A DNA stretch of 64,000 bases, taken from the NCBI RefSeq assembly GCF_050436995.1, contig NC_134767.1:6138001-6202000 (forward strand). Direction: 5' to 3'. How positions within the stretch are numbered: position 1 is the first letter of the stretch; every line of letters starts with the position of its first letter. The notes below the pieces were generated by a model, which had not been told where the DNA came from, did not search any database, and worked only from the letters and a program-made list of their open reading frames with translations. The DNA is from Anticarsia gemmatalis. Lineage: Eukaryota > Arthropoda > Insecta > Lepidoptera > Erebidae. The position numbers and the translations under genes are program-made. Positions 34,895-47,420 of the stretch are shown piece by piece.

Positions 34895-34992
34895 TTATTC
34901 AGCGCTCCAAGCGGGTACCGTAGGAACTAATTTTCGAATACATTTTAGATGTTAAGCTCTCGATAGTACCGACTGTAGAAAATCTCGCAACT
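34895..34992 (-). mobile_element. MITE-1 fragment
   Basis: The minus-strand left half is present: GTACCGACTGTAGAAAATCT (the complement of the left end), TTTTAGATGTTAAGCTC and CGTAGGAACTAATTTT. The other half is missing. Confidence 0.75.
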
Positions 34993-35135
34993 TGTCACCT
35001 ACGTCAGGAACATCCTCCTATTTATGCAATCGAATCTACTATATGCCACGATCAAACCAATCGAATATTACTATGAATAATACAATAGTACTATCAATAC
35101 ACATTATCATATCTCGTATTTAAAATACTATCACT

Positions 35136-35345
35136 GTCCCAACCCGCACTTTGCCAGTGTGGTGGACTTATGACCAAAGCCTTGCCTCGTTTGCGAGAAG
35201 ACCTTTGCTTTGCAGTGGGACAGTAATGGGAAAAAAAAATATCTTTTGTTGTAGTGGAGAAGCATATCAACAATTTACCTGTCCTAGGATTCGATCTCAC
35301 GACTTCCTAATCCCCACTACGACACTTTTAGCGTTTAAACTAAAC
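35136..35345 (+). repeat. SINE-A tail fragment followed by a second tRNA-like head
   Basis: CCCAACCCGCACTTTGCCAG to CAGTGGGACAGTAATGGG plus an A-run is the 3' end of a plus-strand SINE-A. Right after it, TAGGATTCGATCTCACGAC (about 35284) is a minus-oriented B-box-like sequence. The two overlapping 67-68 codon frames here are inside these repeats. Confidence 0.6.
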
Positions 35346-36343
35346 GCCACATAATGTGAGCCCCATAAAGGTGGACAGTTAAACATAAAGCGGAAATTCA
35401 ACAATGTTGGGCATTGTTTCGTTACGAGCAATTAAAGCTAACATTAGTACTAGAAATAACGACACGTGACACATAACACTGTTATGTTAAACGGCTACTG
35501 TTATTTTATTCATGTAGTGCTTTTTTTATTTGTAACTAATGTCAAATGCTTTTACAAAGAATTTTTTTTTCATGCGTTAATAGTTACCAAAAGTACTGCT
35601 AAACAGCTAAACCAAATTTGACGAGATTCGAAACGAATATAGTTGAAAATCCTGATATCGAACAAAGATTTTTATTTGTACACAAGCGAAGCCATATTAT
35701 TATAGGTTTATTTTAAGTAGTGATTATAGAGGTACATATTCTTACAAACTTTCCCTGCTTCGTTCACATTCATAAATCTTGTTATACAGGAAGGCAAGGC
35801 TATCATACCAAGTGGCGTTCTCTGGTCTCTACCTACCCCTACGGTGAAAAAGTTTAAGTTGTGTATCGATGTATATAATTATGTTGATGATTTATAATCT
35901 TTTCATTTGTATTTAGTCACTGAACACAATGTACTTGAAATAGGAGTCTTGTACAAGTTCTCATTACGTAAGTCATATCTCACAAACCTAATAGCATTCG
36001 ATGAGAGGGCACCATGTTCACCAATCGGTTACGGCTCGACCTAATTGATTCAAACGGACTTACACTGAAATTTACTAGCCCATAGATGAAACTTAATGTG
36101 CTCTAGGGAAATTGTACCTGCTGTTTACTGCCTGCCCTATACTGAACGATAAACTGAAGATGTCAAGGTGTGACTGGTGTTGATCAATAAAAAGGCATGT
36201 AAGGTTTTTTACACTTAAGGCTTATCTTTGTTCTATCATAATAGGTAAGAACCAATGCTATAGAGTGATACAAAGTTACTCGTGTTTGTTATGAAATTAC
36301 TTTATCCATACAAATTAAGTTGTATACAAAAATAAAGCCAACA
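35346..36343. other. Unassigned DNA
   Basis: Only a short dispersed motif (TCTCTACCTACCCCTACGG near 35835) shared with 13846 and 45950 is noted. Confidence 0.4.
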
Positions 36344-36605
36344 TCTATACTAATATTATAAAGCTGAAGAGTTTGTTTGTTTGATTGTTTGTTTGTTTGA
36401 ACGCGCTAATCTCAGAAACTACTGGTCTGATTTAAAAAAATATTTCACTGTTAGATAGTCCTTTTATCGAGGAAGGCTATAGGTTATATATCATCACGCT
36501 ACGACCAATAGGAGCAGAGTACCAGTAAAAAGTGTTACAAAAACGGGGAAAATGATGACCCTTTCTTTCTTATGTGACGCAAGCAAAGTTGCGCGGGTCA
36601 GCTAG
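36344..36605 (+). mobile_element. Helitron-like element
   Basis: It runs from TCTATACTAATATTATAAAG to the hairpin CGCAAGCAAAGTTGCG and CTAG. The stem is intact, with one loop change (GCAAAG for GCGAAG). It has a longer (GTTT)n tract with a GATT interruption, shared with the copy at 60885. Confidence 0.88.
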
Positions 36606-37310
36606 TAAGTATGAAACTTCATTAATAGAGCCTAGTTACTATACCGATTTAAATAGTTTTATAAAGGCTTTGCAGTCGTTCTTTTAGTAAACAAACACAT
36701 TATATTGATTAAAACCTAATTTGTACGTTTACTGTTAACGCTATCGTTAACAAAAACACTATAACCAAACCACAAAAAAGAAGAAACAGAACAAACAAAT
36801 TCTCCAAATACAGCGCAAACATTTTAAAACAAAAACAGCATATTTCAAACTCGTAATACGGACGATGTCTCATCTATAACGATCGGTGAGCGTAGACAGT
36901 GGCTGACTCCACCACAAGGGAAATAACGGCGTGCGACTTCATAAATCTGGAATCCTCATAAAACTGTAAGTGTTCAATTTTTCAACAACTTTTCCCTGCA
37001 GTTATAAACCTTGTTAGTCTCTGAGTCTGTTGGAAGATTTGTTGCGCAACTTGTTGGGAACATTGCTAGGCAACATTTTCAAGGTGACTTCTTTGGAATT
37101 TTTTTACATCATTAGGTGCTTTAAACATTGTTAGTACCATATTGATGAACATTTAAGATCATAACTTTTTTGAGGTGAGATTAAATGTAAAGTGAAAACT
37201 TTAGTGTATTATAATTTATTTCATAGAGAAAGACATACAGTTCACTTAATTTAAATTAGATCATTAGTTTTACCTTTAAGGAGGCCACAGACTAGCTTGT
37301 CTCCTGAGAT
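36606..37310. other. Unassigned DNA
   Basis: No feature recognised. Confidence 0.4.
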
Positions 37311-37430
37311 TTTCTTCTTTTTAACCCTTTTCTGTCGCACTGCTCGGCAATGGTCTCCACCCAAATTTAAAGAAGGGGTTAGGCCCTGAGTCCTCCACGC
37401 TGGCCAAGTGCGCTGTGGGACGGGATTAAA
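37311..37430 (-). repeat. SINE-A 3' fragment
   Basis: TTTAACCCTTTTCTGTCGCA, GGGTTAGGCCCTGAGTCC and CACGCTGGCCAAGTGCG match the tail end of SINE-A on the minus strand. The head is absent. Confidence 0.75.
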
Positions 37431-39458
37431 ACGCTTATTAATGTAATAACTTACAGAATAAGAAAATAAATAATCTGAATTTTCGCTTTTCGCGTATTGT
37501 TTTCCTTTACTAATAATTTCGATAGCAATTAGTATTGAACTCAACTATATATTAAGTACTACACTCCTTCTAATATTAAAGTTTGTAAGTATGGAAGGAT
37601 TGAGGTATGTATTAGCTAGTCATCTATATTCCCACGCAATATCTTTCAACGCAACATAAGACATTGCGCAACAAAACATTATCTCTCTAACCCCACATTA
37701 TATTGCACATGTTGAGTACTTCGCTCAGGTTTTTAATGGCTAATAAGCCACTTTTATAGCCACTAAACTATGCCAACTATCTTACATTCAGTGGTAATTG
37801 CCATCGTGAATCCTAATTTATTGGCTGTTTTAATTAAAGTTTTAATTCAAAGAATGGAAGAAAGGATTTGTAGAAGTTGATAACATCTTTGAAATGCTTA
37901 ATAATGATTTATACTTTATATTATTTTGGAATTAACATCATTGTTTATCATACAAATGTGAAGTTTGCAGTGGACATGTAGCGACGTACAAAATCTACAT
38001 GTTTTCACATAACTTTATTAATGGCGTATATAGGATTTGTCTGTTGACTAAATAAGCCTATTCCCATAATACCAAAGAGATATATATTTATTGATCTACA
38101 TAGGCAGGTAGTAATGCAGGTAGTACAGAATATCATCACCTCTGTACAACTACAGTGTACTGTTAAAATAGCGATGTATTCCTTTGCTCAAAAGAACTGG
38201 CGAATTGTTATGTAAGTATAATAAAACTTTTGAAGAACGCCTGAATTTCAATAATCTGCTCTATTGGATTAGATATATACATTGTATTAAGATTACTTCA
38301 ATGACCTGCTGTGTTTCACAAAACTTCAATCAAAGTCTTAATATATCGTTTAATCTTTCGTTACTTTACCTCAGAAATATCCAGTTCAAAGTGCAAGTTT
38401 CTCCAAACATCGTAATGAAATTCCAGTGACTCCACTAGTAAATATGTGCAGGGATATCTACCGGTTAATTAGCGGGGTGAAGCTGAATGATTGATTGGAA
38501 CCTCCCGAGCTGAGGCCTAATAGTTAATTACGTGCCTCGACCAACACTTCTGACCTCATTGGACATTTTCAAGAGATGGCTTTTGAAGTTATTGGTCATG
38601 ATTTATGATGCTTCTTATTTTTTTATTTAAAATTGTTTTACACGTCTCCTAGCACAGGTATATATTTACTTAAAATGAGGTCCTCATTAATTTTTATCTG
38701 TAAACGATTTGTATAAGTTAAAGAAATAAAATTTTTGTATTTTTTTTTTTTTGTACGTCGTATTGTATACTTATCTGTCTATTATCTTGAGTTTTAATTT
38801 CCTCTTCAAATATAATTAGTAAACAATGGCTACCTTTTTGCATCAAAAGTACAAACTACACGTTATAGCTGTTATCACGTCTGTATTTGAATGACTTCTT
38901 GACGCGCCAGTATTTTAAAATGAGACTATACAAATGTAATAAAATTAACAAACAATATACAAATTAAATCTTAGCAATAACTTGTAGATCAAAACATGTT
39001 TTCCGTGTAGAAATCGACTAACACGTAGAATAGTTAAAGGCGCCATTTCTGCATCAGGAATTCTACGAATTGATGAACGATGCATAATAATATTTAGAAG
39101 AAAACGCCTTTATTCTTGTAATTAATCAATTGAAGAGACAATCCATTACACAGAAATGTTACATTGAATAACAATAACAAACCATTAGCAATAATTTATA
39201 CGAAATCATTTTGTCCTAATGTGCAAATCAAGTAAACAACAAAGGGTTGTGTTATGAGGAAAAACGTTATTTGTGCTGATATCATAATGGCTGGCGGATA
39301 TATTATATTATTAATATCAGATATAATTAGAATGTTATATAATATTATTGTAATAGTTTCAATCTGCTATATAAATAAACCAACGTGACTGAACTGTGAA
39401 TGGAAAATCACCCTACAACATAATATAAATTTACTGTCCCTCTCATCAATGTCCCACT
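37431..39458. other. Unassigned AT-rich DNA
   Basis: No gene supported. An 81-codon frame at 38184-38429 is AT-rich without motifs. A T-run lies at about 38740-38752. Confidence 0.4.
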
Positions 39459-39630
39459 GCCGGGATTCTGTACATTCGGTACTTTCGAGTATCGCGAGTT
39501 TGACACTTAGCATGTACTGCAAAAATAGTTTCGGCGACGCCCACTAGAGGCGTTGAACCAAATGTCATACAAAATTTTTCGGTAGCTTACCGATTGTCGG
39601 TAGTCGATAGTGGTAGAGAATCGCGCTACT
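39459..39630 (+). mobile_element. MITE-1, well preserved
   Basis: It runs from CGGGATTCTGTACATTCGGT to GTGGTAGAGAATCGCGCTAC, with TTTGACACTTAGCATGTACT, CACTAGAGGCGTTGAACC and GGTAGTCGATAG in between. Confidence 0.9.
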
Positions 39631-41035
39631 GAGCTCTGATTGCGAGACAATCCACATTGTAGTCAGCATCTTAATCTTAACATCAGATTAAATCAAAGTC
39701 TGTGAATGGTTAATATAATAATATTATCACAGGTTGCCACGGACAGAATATAACAAAATAAACATGACGAAGAAAAACACCAACTTTTGTTCGATAAAAC
39801 AAATATTTTGCAGGTGAACTGAACACTAAACTGGGTCAAAGATTCCTTTAACTACAAGAATAGAATAAAAACAATCCAACTAGCCCTTCCAGCGGTAGTT
39901 CGATAGATTGACCAGGACATAAGCCAATTAGTTACAAGGTCTCCCAAACAGAGATAAAATCAGGCCAATGTCAAAAGTAAAAAACGATGAAATACAAACA
40001 TCTAGATAATGCACGAATTTCTAACGAAATTTCCATGCAAAATGCGAATTATATCACGTATTCCCATTGAGTGACCTCAGGCAAACTAAACACTGCACTT
40101 CTCAAACCAATCACCAAACGAATTTAGACTTTATTACCTTTGTAATAAGAAGAATGTAGAGATTTTTTGATAGTACAAATAAGTGTGTAGATAGAAGGCC
40201 GCTGGCATATACTGGTTTCGATTTCTCTTTCAAATTAAAAGGGGACTCATGATTCCCCGAAGGTTGGTCGAACTCACTAGTTATAATAGACACGTTCTAG
40301 CCAAACGGACCTAAACGTCGTTACACCTTTTTTTGTAAAACTTCGACAGAGAATGGACGTTGCATGATAGTGAGACTAACCTTTTCGTTTATAATGACGG
40401 TAGGTAAAGGTTGCGATTTCCAGTGACCATTTCAGGGCAAGAGAAAAAGTGGAACTAATTTGGATCCCTTGGAAAATGGGGTGCGGATATGGAATTAGAA
40501 CATTTGGGACCTTTCCGTGTCTGGACGTGGGTTTACTTGTGTGAGAATTGCTTAGTTTTAATATAGGGAATAGGATCAGATTGTGTCCTTGGTTATTTAT
40601 TCATTGGATTATCTAAAATAACAGAAACCTAAAATGTAAAACAAGGTTTTATTACTGAGCTAGCAATACAATACCTCAGGACCTATTTAAACAGGCCGTA
40701 GGTCGTAACGCATTGCTATATTTGCTATAATCCTGTGTTCGAGTCCAAATCTGGTGGTTTCATAGACACATCAATAATGTCTCAAGTACGTCCGATATTT
40801 GGGACGTGCATTTTATGAATTTAAAATATAATTTGTTATTTGGAATTTTTGATAAACCATATTAATAAAGTTAATAAAGTCGCTCAGCTCTCCATAGCAC
40901 ACATAAGGCGCTGTGATAACAGTTTAAGCAAAAGTTTTGATGTGAGTAATAAATTATTTGTCTCTGGTTCAGTCAAAGACAAAGGAGCCATATCAACGTC
41001 ATATTTTAATGTCAAATAAGTTTCATTCAACAAGT
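39631..41035. other. Unassigned DNA with one tRNA-like scrap
   Basis: CCTGTGTTCGAGTCCAAATC near 40733-40752 is B-box-like; no A box of quality precedes it. No coding signal. Confidence 0.4.
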
Positions 41036-41036
41036 T

Positions 41037-41207
41037 TCAGTATTTGTCGTTATTTGTGTATTATTTTCATTGATATATAAAATGACAAAAACGATCGACA
41101 CAAACGGAATTATAATATTAATAGCCATAGGAATAATGACAATGTGTCTTATAGCGTTAATGTATTATTACTATAAGAAAACTGGTCAAATCATTAGACT
41201 AATGTAG
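41037..41207 (+). CDS. 41-residue single-pass membrane micro-ORF, unrecognised
   Basis: ATG at 41082 in the context ATAAAATGA opens a 41-residue frame ending TAG at 41205-41207. Residues 1-9 (MTKTIDTNG) are polar. Residues 10-30 form a strongly hydrophobic segment (IIILIAIGIMTMCLIALMYY), and then KKTGQIIRLM forms a basic tail, a topology with the C-end in the cytoplasm if inserted. An initiator-like TCAGT at 41037-41041 and TATTTTA about 37 bp upstream could form a promoter. I do not recognise a family. It may be a micropeptide gene or the start of a decayed longer gene, because protein-like but frame-shifted ORFs follow. Chance is also possible at this length. Confidence 0.3.
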   Translation, partial: SVFVVICVLFSLIYKMTKTIDTNGIIILIAIGIMTMCLIALMYYYYKKTGQIIRLM

Positions 41208-41232
41208 ACCTTGCGACTCACTTTGTTGCTGA

Positions 41233-41581
41233 AAGAAGAATGTCAGGAAGGCGGCAAGACACGACAAAGAACCTGGGTTTGATAACCTGCTTATGTCTGA
41301 GGAAAAGGACTGTTCTGAAAGAACACTGAAGCAATACAAAAAGACTTTGTTACTTTAATAGATAGATCAGAAAAGAGATTTATGATTGTCTAGGTATGAT
41401 TGATTACAAAGAAATTATGAACAAACTTACTAAAGGTTTGAAAGATGTGACTGAAACTTTATTGTGTTTCAATCAAGTTTATTGGCAAGGCCTTAAGCCA
41501 ACAATAGATTTGTCCACCTCATATAGAAACAACAAAATATGTGTTGTAAAAGTTATTATTTTTTCATACTTTAGTTCTTAG
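41233..41581 (+). pseudogene. Decayed ORFs after the micro-ORF, unrecognised
   Basis: A second frame from 41233 to about 41360 reads charged, protein-like residues (AARHDKEPGFDNLLMSEEKD) and then stops. A third frame at 41396-41581 has 61 residues (including KGLKDVTETLLCFNQVYWQG). All three frames lie head-to-tail within 500 bp on one strand, as expected if one coding sequence has acquired frameshifts. Family unknown; low confidence that it was ever a single gene. Confidence 0.25.
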
Positions 41582-42603
41582 ATCCGTTGTGTACATTGTT
41601 CGTATAACAGTACTTTTGAAGTTCTATCCAATAGATCCAAAGATTCTACGTGTAGTAGAATCAGTGTTAAATTACACGTACAGTTCAATTCATGTTAAAG
41701 TCGTTTGATCTAAGAAAATATTTCCCTAGTGGTAAAACGATAGATCTGTGCTCTTACTCCAGTATATTTCAAAGCTCATTGTGAAGAAAACTGTAATGTA
41801 TTTCTTTTCTCGAAGACTTTTTTAAAGTCGCGTATTATATGTAGAGTGTGGCTTTGAAATTCGCGATTTGATATCGTTATTAAGATTCTTCGATTGTTGA
41901 GATAACTTGAAATATTAATAGAATCTATGCTTATATAAGTTATTATATTCTTCTGCAAATACTTGATCAAATATTACAGAAGATTATTGTTTCATGCATC
42001 AAGTAACTTAGCGTGGGTATGATAGGAATTGCTCAAAAATTACTTAAAGCTCAATTTTATCAAAATAGTATTACTACAGCAGATTTGGAAATTTCTAGAA
42101 TTATTATATTTAGTTTAGGCAAATCGAGCATGTTTGTCATGCACGATTTGTCTACCAAATTCGTCAAACTATAGTTATAGTTGCCACAAGTTCAAAACAA
42201 AATGGATCATGTATTTTATAAATAAAACAGTATTCTAGGCAAAAATGTAACGGACTGTATAAATAAAGAGAAGTTCAAAAGTATTTGGTCTTCGTTAATA
42301 CCTTTTTTACCGAAATCTAAATGTAAATCTTAACATACTAATCAATGTTGCAGCCGTTTCAATCAGTTTGCCGCCGTGCTAGTGGCTCCACACAGAGTTC
42401 ACCGGTAAACGGTCGGGACGTGTGAATGACGTTATCTGAAATGAGTGTCTGATGCGAGGCAAACGGCAAAATAAATAAAATGCAACTTCCGCGAACGTAC
42501 ATCTTAGAAGTGTTTTTAACGCGTTTAGCATTATACTGAGATTTTTATGTTTAGGGATGGTGTTGATGCGCTTAAGTTATAAGAACTTAGGGAAAGATTG
42601 ACT
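41582..42603. other. Unassigned DNA
   Basis: Mostly AT-rich. A less AT-rich, CpG-containing patch at about 42355-42500 might be exon or promoter sequence, but nothing specific is seen. Confidence 0.35.
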
Positions 42604-42800
42604 GCGTCCGTGGCGCAGTGGTTTAGGTCGCCACCGTAGGTTTCGATTCCCACACGGGACAATTAATTTGTGCCATTCACAAATAATTGTTTCGGGTCTG
42701 GTTGTACTTTGTGACCGTTGTTTGTGTTTTTGTATAAGTCCCCGCGACACAAGAGCAATTCTTAGTGCGGGAGTTGTCTTTAAAAAAAACAAAATAATAA
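42604..42800 (+). repeat. tRNA-derived SINE-B, near full length
   Basis: CGTCCGTGGCGCAGTGGTTT (A box) and GGTTTCGATTCCCACACGG (B box) are followed by ATAATTGTTTCGGGTCTGG, CGCGACACAAGAGCAATTC and GGGAGTTGTCTT, ending in an A-run. The 94-codon minus-strand frame over it is not a gene. Confidence 0.88.
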
Positions 42801-42914
42801 CGCCTAGAAACTGCTGAACCAAATGTATTTTTTTACTACCACATCCATGGAAACTAAACACAAAATCTCATGATGATATACGATTCCTCTTGGTACGCGT
42901 GACTTTTCTTTTCA

Positions 42915-42980
42915 ATATTACGGCATCTGGTGAGACTGGAAACCGACTCCAACATAGTTGGAAGAAGGCTACGCTAATGA
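42915..42980 (+). repeat. 3' fragment of the 5S-type SINE
   Basis: GCATCTGGTGAGACTGGAAA, CCGACTCCAACATAGTTGGA and AAGGCTACGC match the tail region of the SINE at 61605-61962. Confidence 0.75.
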
Positions 42981-43549
42981 GTGATGTTACGGTATCATTA
43001 GGGACAATATAAACCCAATCATCTACCCGCCGACAAAGCCCGGCGCTAGAACTGGATTACGTGTCGGCGGCCTACGTACATAAGCGCTCTATTGGCCAAC
43101 TAGCCCGCTGACATAGGTCGGTGGGTCGGCGACTAGGGTCTATACTGCGCTTCATTTAAATCTTCATTTAAATATACAGCCCTTGTTACCAAGCAACGAT
43201 AGCATCAGTAACTCGTCTATTTACAAACAATACGATGAACAATTGGTACAATGATTATTAAGCATTACGCAGCGCAATCCGTAAATCTTAGTGAACATTT
43301 GAGCGACACTATCTGTAATGGGAGAAGGGAACGCCGCAAGCCGTCTATGGGATATCACGCTTTTTAGCTCGCTGGGGTGAACAGAAAGCTATTGTTTGTA
43401 CACTTGATTCGTATGGAGAATAATTCAAGGTCTGATATTAAGTAAAATTATCTCCTCAGTAAGATAAGATTGCTATTTTAAACAGGCACATTTAAAGCTC
43501 ATATTATTATGTTTATACAATCACTGGATTATTCCATGGGTTATTTTCC
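42981..43549. other. Unassigned DNA with a GC-rich patch
   Basis: The part at 43025-43145 is GC-rich with recurrent CGCCGAC/GTCGGCG motifs and partial inverted symmetry, perhaps an old element. The remainder is AT-rich. Confidence 0.35.
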
Positions 43550-43640
43550 TACTTTTATCGACTATCGACAACCTGCTAGCTATTAACAAATCTCGCATGA
43601 AAAATTGATCATCTTGGATGAAAATTGATCTACTGTATTT
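43550..43640 (-). mobile_element. MITE-1 right-end fragment
   Basis: TTTTATCGACTATCGACAAC, then CTGCTAGCTATTAACAAA, is the complement of the MITE-1 right half. A GGATGAAAATTGATC repeat follows and the left half is missing. Confidence 0.7.
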
Positions 43641-44669
43641 CAATAAGGTACCGGCGATGCTACATGTAATATTCTTAAAATACATAAACACAACACGTGA
43701 ACAATTTAATTTCACGAATTTTGTGTCTCTAAAACAGGCTACTATGAAAAATCATTTTACAACTTTTTAATCATTCTACAACTGAACTAACCACATTAAA
43801 CCTAACTGTAAGACACATTACGTTATTGTTAACTATTATATGACACAAGCTATCCCTAAATGCTTTAATATGACCAATATCATTAAAACCTTTCTAACAC
43901 AATTAAAGTATAATACCAAACACAAAAAGAGACACCAAAAAACATAATTTAAATACAAATTAACGCACTCATCGTAATAAACCGACAATAATTACAATTT
44001 CACGGTACCTATGTGTTTAAAAAAGAAACTTGTACGTATTACGAGGTCGTTAGGGACGGACGACAAAAAAATGTTTGTTGCGGTCCCTAATTACCTAGCC
44101 TTTTTGCGTCTAATGTCATACGCAAAGTAATTAGCGCGAGTATTGGGACGAGTGGGACGCTTTGATGTTTACTTCATAACCTGAAAAGAATGTTTTGAAA
44201 GTTTGCTTTGTAGGTTTTTTGGGACGATTTCGTTTGTTTTGTGTCCTACGTCCTACGTGAAGGTACCGTCAGGATTTAATCTCATTGTATTAGTCCTAAA
44301 GCAAAGATATTTTAGAACCTGAAATTCACCAACTGAAATTCTTCAACAGTGAATAGGTAAAACAGGCATCAAACAATGAATTTATAAAAGGAAAATGAAA
44401 TCTAGTTGTCAATTATTACGCTCGTGGTGTGCTTGTAAAGTTCCCTGTAACACAAAAAATAAATTCTAGTAGCTACGCAGAATATCATGAATAGGATAAG
44501 AATTAAGCTACTAAAGCTGTTATAGTCCTACCTACAATTGACAGACAATTAGCAAAAAACCCGTTTAATAAACAATTACAAAGCAATATATACAGACAGG
44601 CAGTCGATGGGGTCCCTATTAGTACATTGTCCCAATATATTAATAAATGAATAATAAAATAAATAAATG
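43641..44669. other. Unassigned DNA
   Basis: Near 44040-44170 there are short GC-richer motifs (GTTAGGGACGGACGACAAA; GCGGTCCCTAATTACC) that mirror each other (AATTA and GGGAC blocks) but are too weak to call an element. Confidence 0.35.
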
Positions 44670-45001
44670 AAACCCATTAATGTCCCACTGCTGAGCTTGC
44701 CCAGCAGTGGGACATTATAGGAGACCTTTGGGTCTCCTCCCGTAATGAAAGAAGGGTTAGGCCTTGAGTCCACCACGCTGGCCAAGTGCGGGTTGGGGAC
44801 TTTGCATGCCCTCAATAAATGTATTAAACAAATTTTAGGCATGCAAGGTTTCCTCACGATGTTTTCCTTCACCGTTGGAGCATATGATAATTATTTCTAA
44901 TACACACATAACTTCTAAAAGTCATTGGTGTGTTGCCTCGGGTTCGAACCTGCGACCACTTGCGTGGGAGGTATCAACCTATATCACTCGGCTATCATTA
45001 C
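44670..45001 (-). repeat. tRNA-derived SINE-A with an inverted tail duplication
   Basis: Its B box is GGGTTCGAACCTGCGACC on the plus strand (GGTCGCAGGTTCGAACCC on the minus). The body matches the copy at 4430 closely over GGCCAAGTGCGGGTTGGGGA and ATGCAAGGTTTCCTCACGAT. At its 3' end the GTCCCACTGCTG motif appears twice in inverted form (44678-44717). The 98-codon minus-strand frame here is SINE sequence. Confidence 0.9.
44678..44717. repeat. Perfect 16-bp hairpin at the SINE tail
   Basis: TAATGTCCCACTGCTG and CAGCAGTGGGACATTA pair without mismatch over an 8-nt AGCTTGCC loop. One arm is the normal SINE-A 3' end and the other is an inverted extra copy. Confidence 0.9.
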
Positions 45002-46859
45002 GAAATTAAAAATAATTAAATCATATGCATACCAGCTATCGCGAGATACACACGGTATAATTCGTCAGCGATGTGCACACGTAGGCATTTCGATTCAATT
45101 TCACCGAAACTGAGTTGAAATTAGTACGGGATTAAGTTCCTCTCAAGTCAGATTGCCTCAGGACGTGTACCCCAGGATTAGATTTTATACAGCGTCTTAA
45201 CGAACCGATGTAAGTTGGAAACTGTAGTACTGTTTGATGCATGCTTTGTGGTGGAGTGAATGGTCTAATTTAATTCTTGTATTATTATTCTTGTTTTATG
45301 ATTAAAGTCATGTGAAAATCAAATTTTATTAAATCTTCATTTGTGCATTTACAATTTATGTGAGTTCTCCTAAATAGCTATGAGTAGTGAACATAGTTAA
45401 ACATTAAATGTATTAGTATATTTATCTTTGAAATTATATTTTAATTTTTTAATTATTATAGTATTATCTAGGCGTCGTCAGTTGCCTGAATAAATAAAAA
45501 ATTAAAATAAAATAAATGGAAATCAACTGATATATTAACGCCTCATCACGTTATTAACTACTACATTACATCGAAAATAAGGCCTTATTTTATTTGTGTT
45601 TGTCAATTTAACAGTTATAGATAAACTGCACAACTTACTTCGAGTACCATTTAAACATATTTAAAACAGATATCACCAAACATGTTCATACTTAATAAAA
45701 CTATCTACCATACAATACATCACCTTTCTTATAATACACACTTGCAGTAATGATACTGTAAGTGTGTTACCGCTACATCTCATGCCTTGTTCAAATTGAT
45801 CAAGCTTCCGCACACAGTACGTACGAAGGTGCAGAATATCCTGCCACAACTATGAACTGAATGAGGCATCAACTGCAGCCGCTTGTATTCAACTTACAAG
45901 TGTCAAAAGTTATTTGTTAATCTTTATAACATCACCCCTGGTATACCCGAAGACGTAGGCAGAGATGTCACACACCATGTTTCGTTATTTACAATGTAAT
46001 AGGAGCCGAGGTAGTTTCCATATATTGGTATCCAAACTCCGGAATACTATGCCGAAATATTTTGATATAAATTAGGAAAGCTGAGTAGACGTTTACACAA
46101 GCGCTAGACCTAAGTTCAAAAGTTAAACAAGAGAAGAACATCTCTTCTATGTCCTCATACACAGGGTTTTTTCTAGGAAATCGTCTGATGTGACAGCTTC
46201 AACGTTTGCGTTTGTTTGAATATATAACGGTTTGCATTTTTTTCTAGTTTTCGGAGCTAAATAACGCGGTGTAAATTATATATATATCTTCGTAGTAGAC
46301 TCATGTTTCTTATTTTTCTTTTGGTTTTTCTGTTCCTTTGAATCTACACATTGATATAGTTTTGCTTTCCGCTTGGACCAATATTTGTATGATACAAGTT
46401 TTGTGCATTGTATTTTTGTGAAAACTATCGCTTCCCAGACATTACATGTCATGCCTCTAAAGTACAAGATATTTCAATATAATTCGCTACACGCAAGTTT
46501 CATTTCAAAAAGTATCTTTCATCATTTATTTTAGCTTCCATCTCTCACATATATTATACGCCTAAACAATTACACTACTCAAGACTCAAACGTGCTATTC
46601 GTTATCGGAACCACAGTGCACGGCATGTGACCAAATGACCTATTTGGTTAATAAGAGGTCGCTGGAGGCCGACAGACAAGCCTACATAGTTGGAATTGCG
46701 ACCGTTTGACGTCATCGTCTAGTGCCGAATTAGGTCTCTGTACTGTATAAATATAAACCTATTTATGTTATCCTAGACATGATATACAAAATTGCTATGA
46801 ATTGGAATTATTCGTTAAAAAATATTTATTTTATCAGTAGATAAATACCGTGTTATCAA
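45002..46859. other. Unassigned AT-rich DNA
   Basis: No gene seen. A dispersed motif (CCGAAGACGTAGGCAGAGAT, about 45948) and a GC-moderate patch at 46610-46740 are noted without assignment. Confidence 0.4.
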
Positions 46860-46861
46860 AC

Positions 46862-46985
46862 AGGTAACTGGGTTGTGGGGGTGAGATCAGCAGTCACTCT
46901 ATGCAAATGCTGGTATTCCGCTGCATTCGATGAGATCGGAGGTAGACTCCAACATTGTTGGAACAAGTGCTAGGCTGATTAGCTG
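46862..46985 (+). repeat. 3' fragment of the 5S-type SINE
   Basis: GGTAACTGGGTTGTGGGGGT, AGATCAGCAGTCACTC, CTGGTATTCCGCTGCATTCG and GACTCCAACATTGTTGGAAC match 61845-61955 in order. The 5S-like head is absent. Confidence 0.85.
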
Positions 46986-47420
46986 GAGGTTTGTATACTA
47001 TTACTATAAAACGATTTGATTCGCATGATGTTACGTACAACGTATTTTTACGCTTATTCTTAAAATCTTTTACTAATCTTCGCTTCGGGACATAAACGCA
47101 ATATGCCATATGTTTGTATTAATTTAAAGTTTATTTCAAAGACGGTTAAACCACACCCAAAAACAAAATTTGCTTTATTCGCATGACAGTCTTCGAACAC
47201 AAGAAAGAGGGAGTCACAAATAAATTGAAATTAAAAGACTTCATACAGTCAGCTTCAAAAGTCGCTGAACAAGTTTCATAATATTCATATTTTCAAAACT
47301 CCTATGAGACTTTTATAAGCAGCTGAACAAATCAATCTGATTTAGTTGTAATTAATCACTTCAATCAATGTCAAATGTTTTTTTTTTTTCTATAATATAA
47401 TAATCCAATAAGCATGCAGT
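46986..47420. other. Unassigned DNA
   Basis: No feature; a short T-run lies near 47377. Confidence 0.4.

Noticed and set aside
44576..44872. 98-codon minus-strand frame
   Set aside because: Consists of SINE-A sequence; not a gene.
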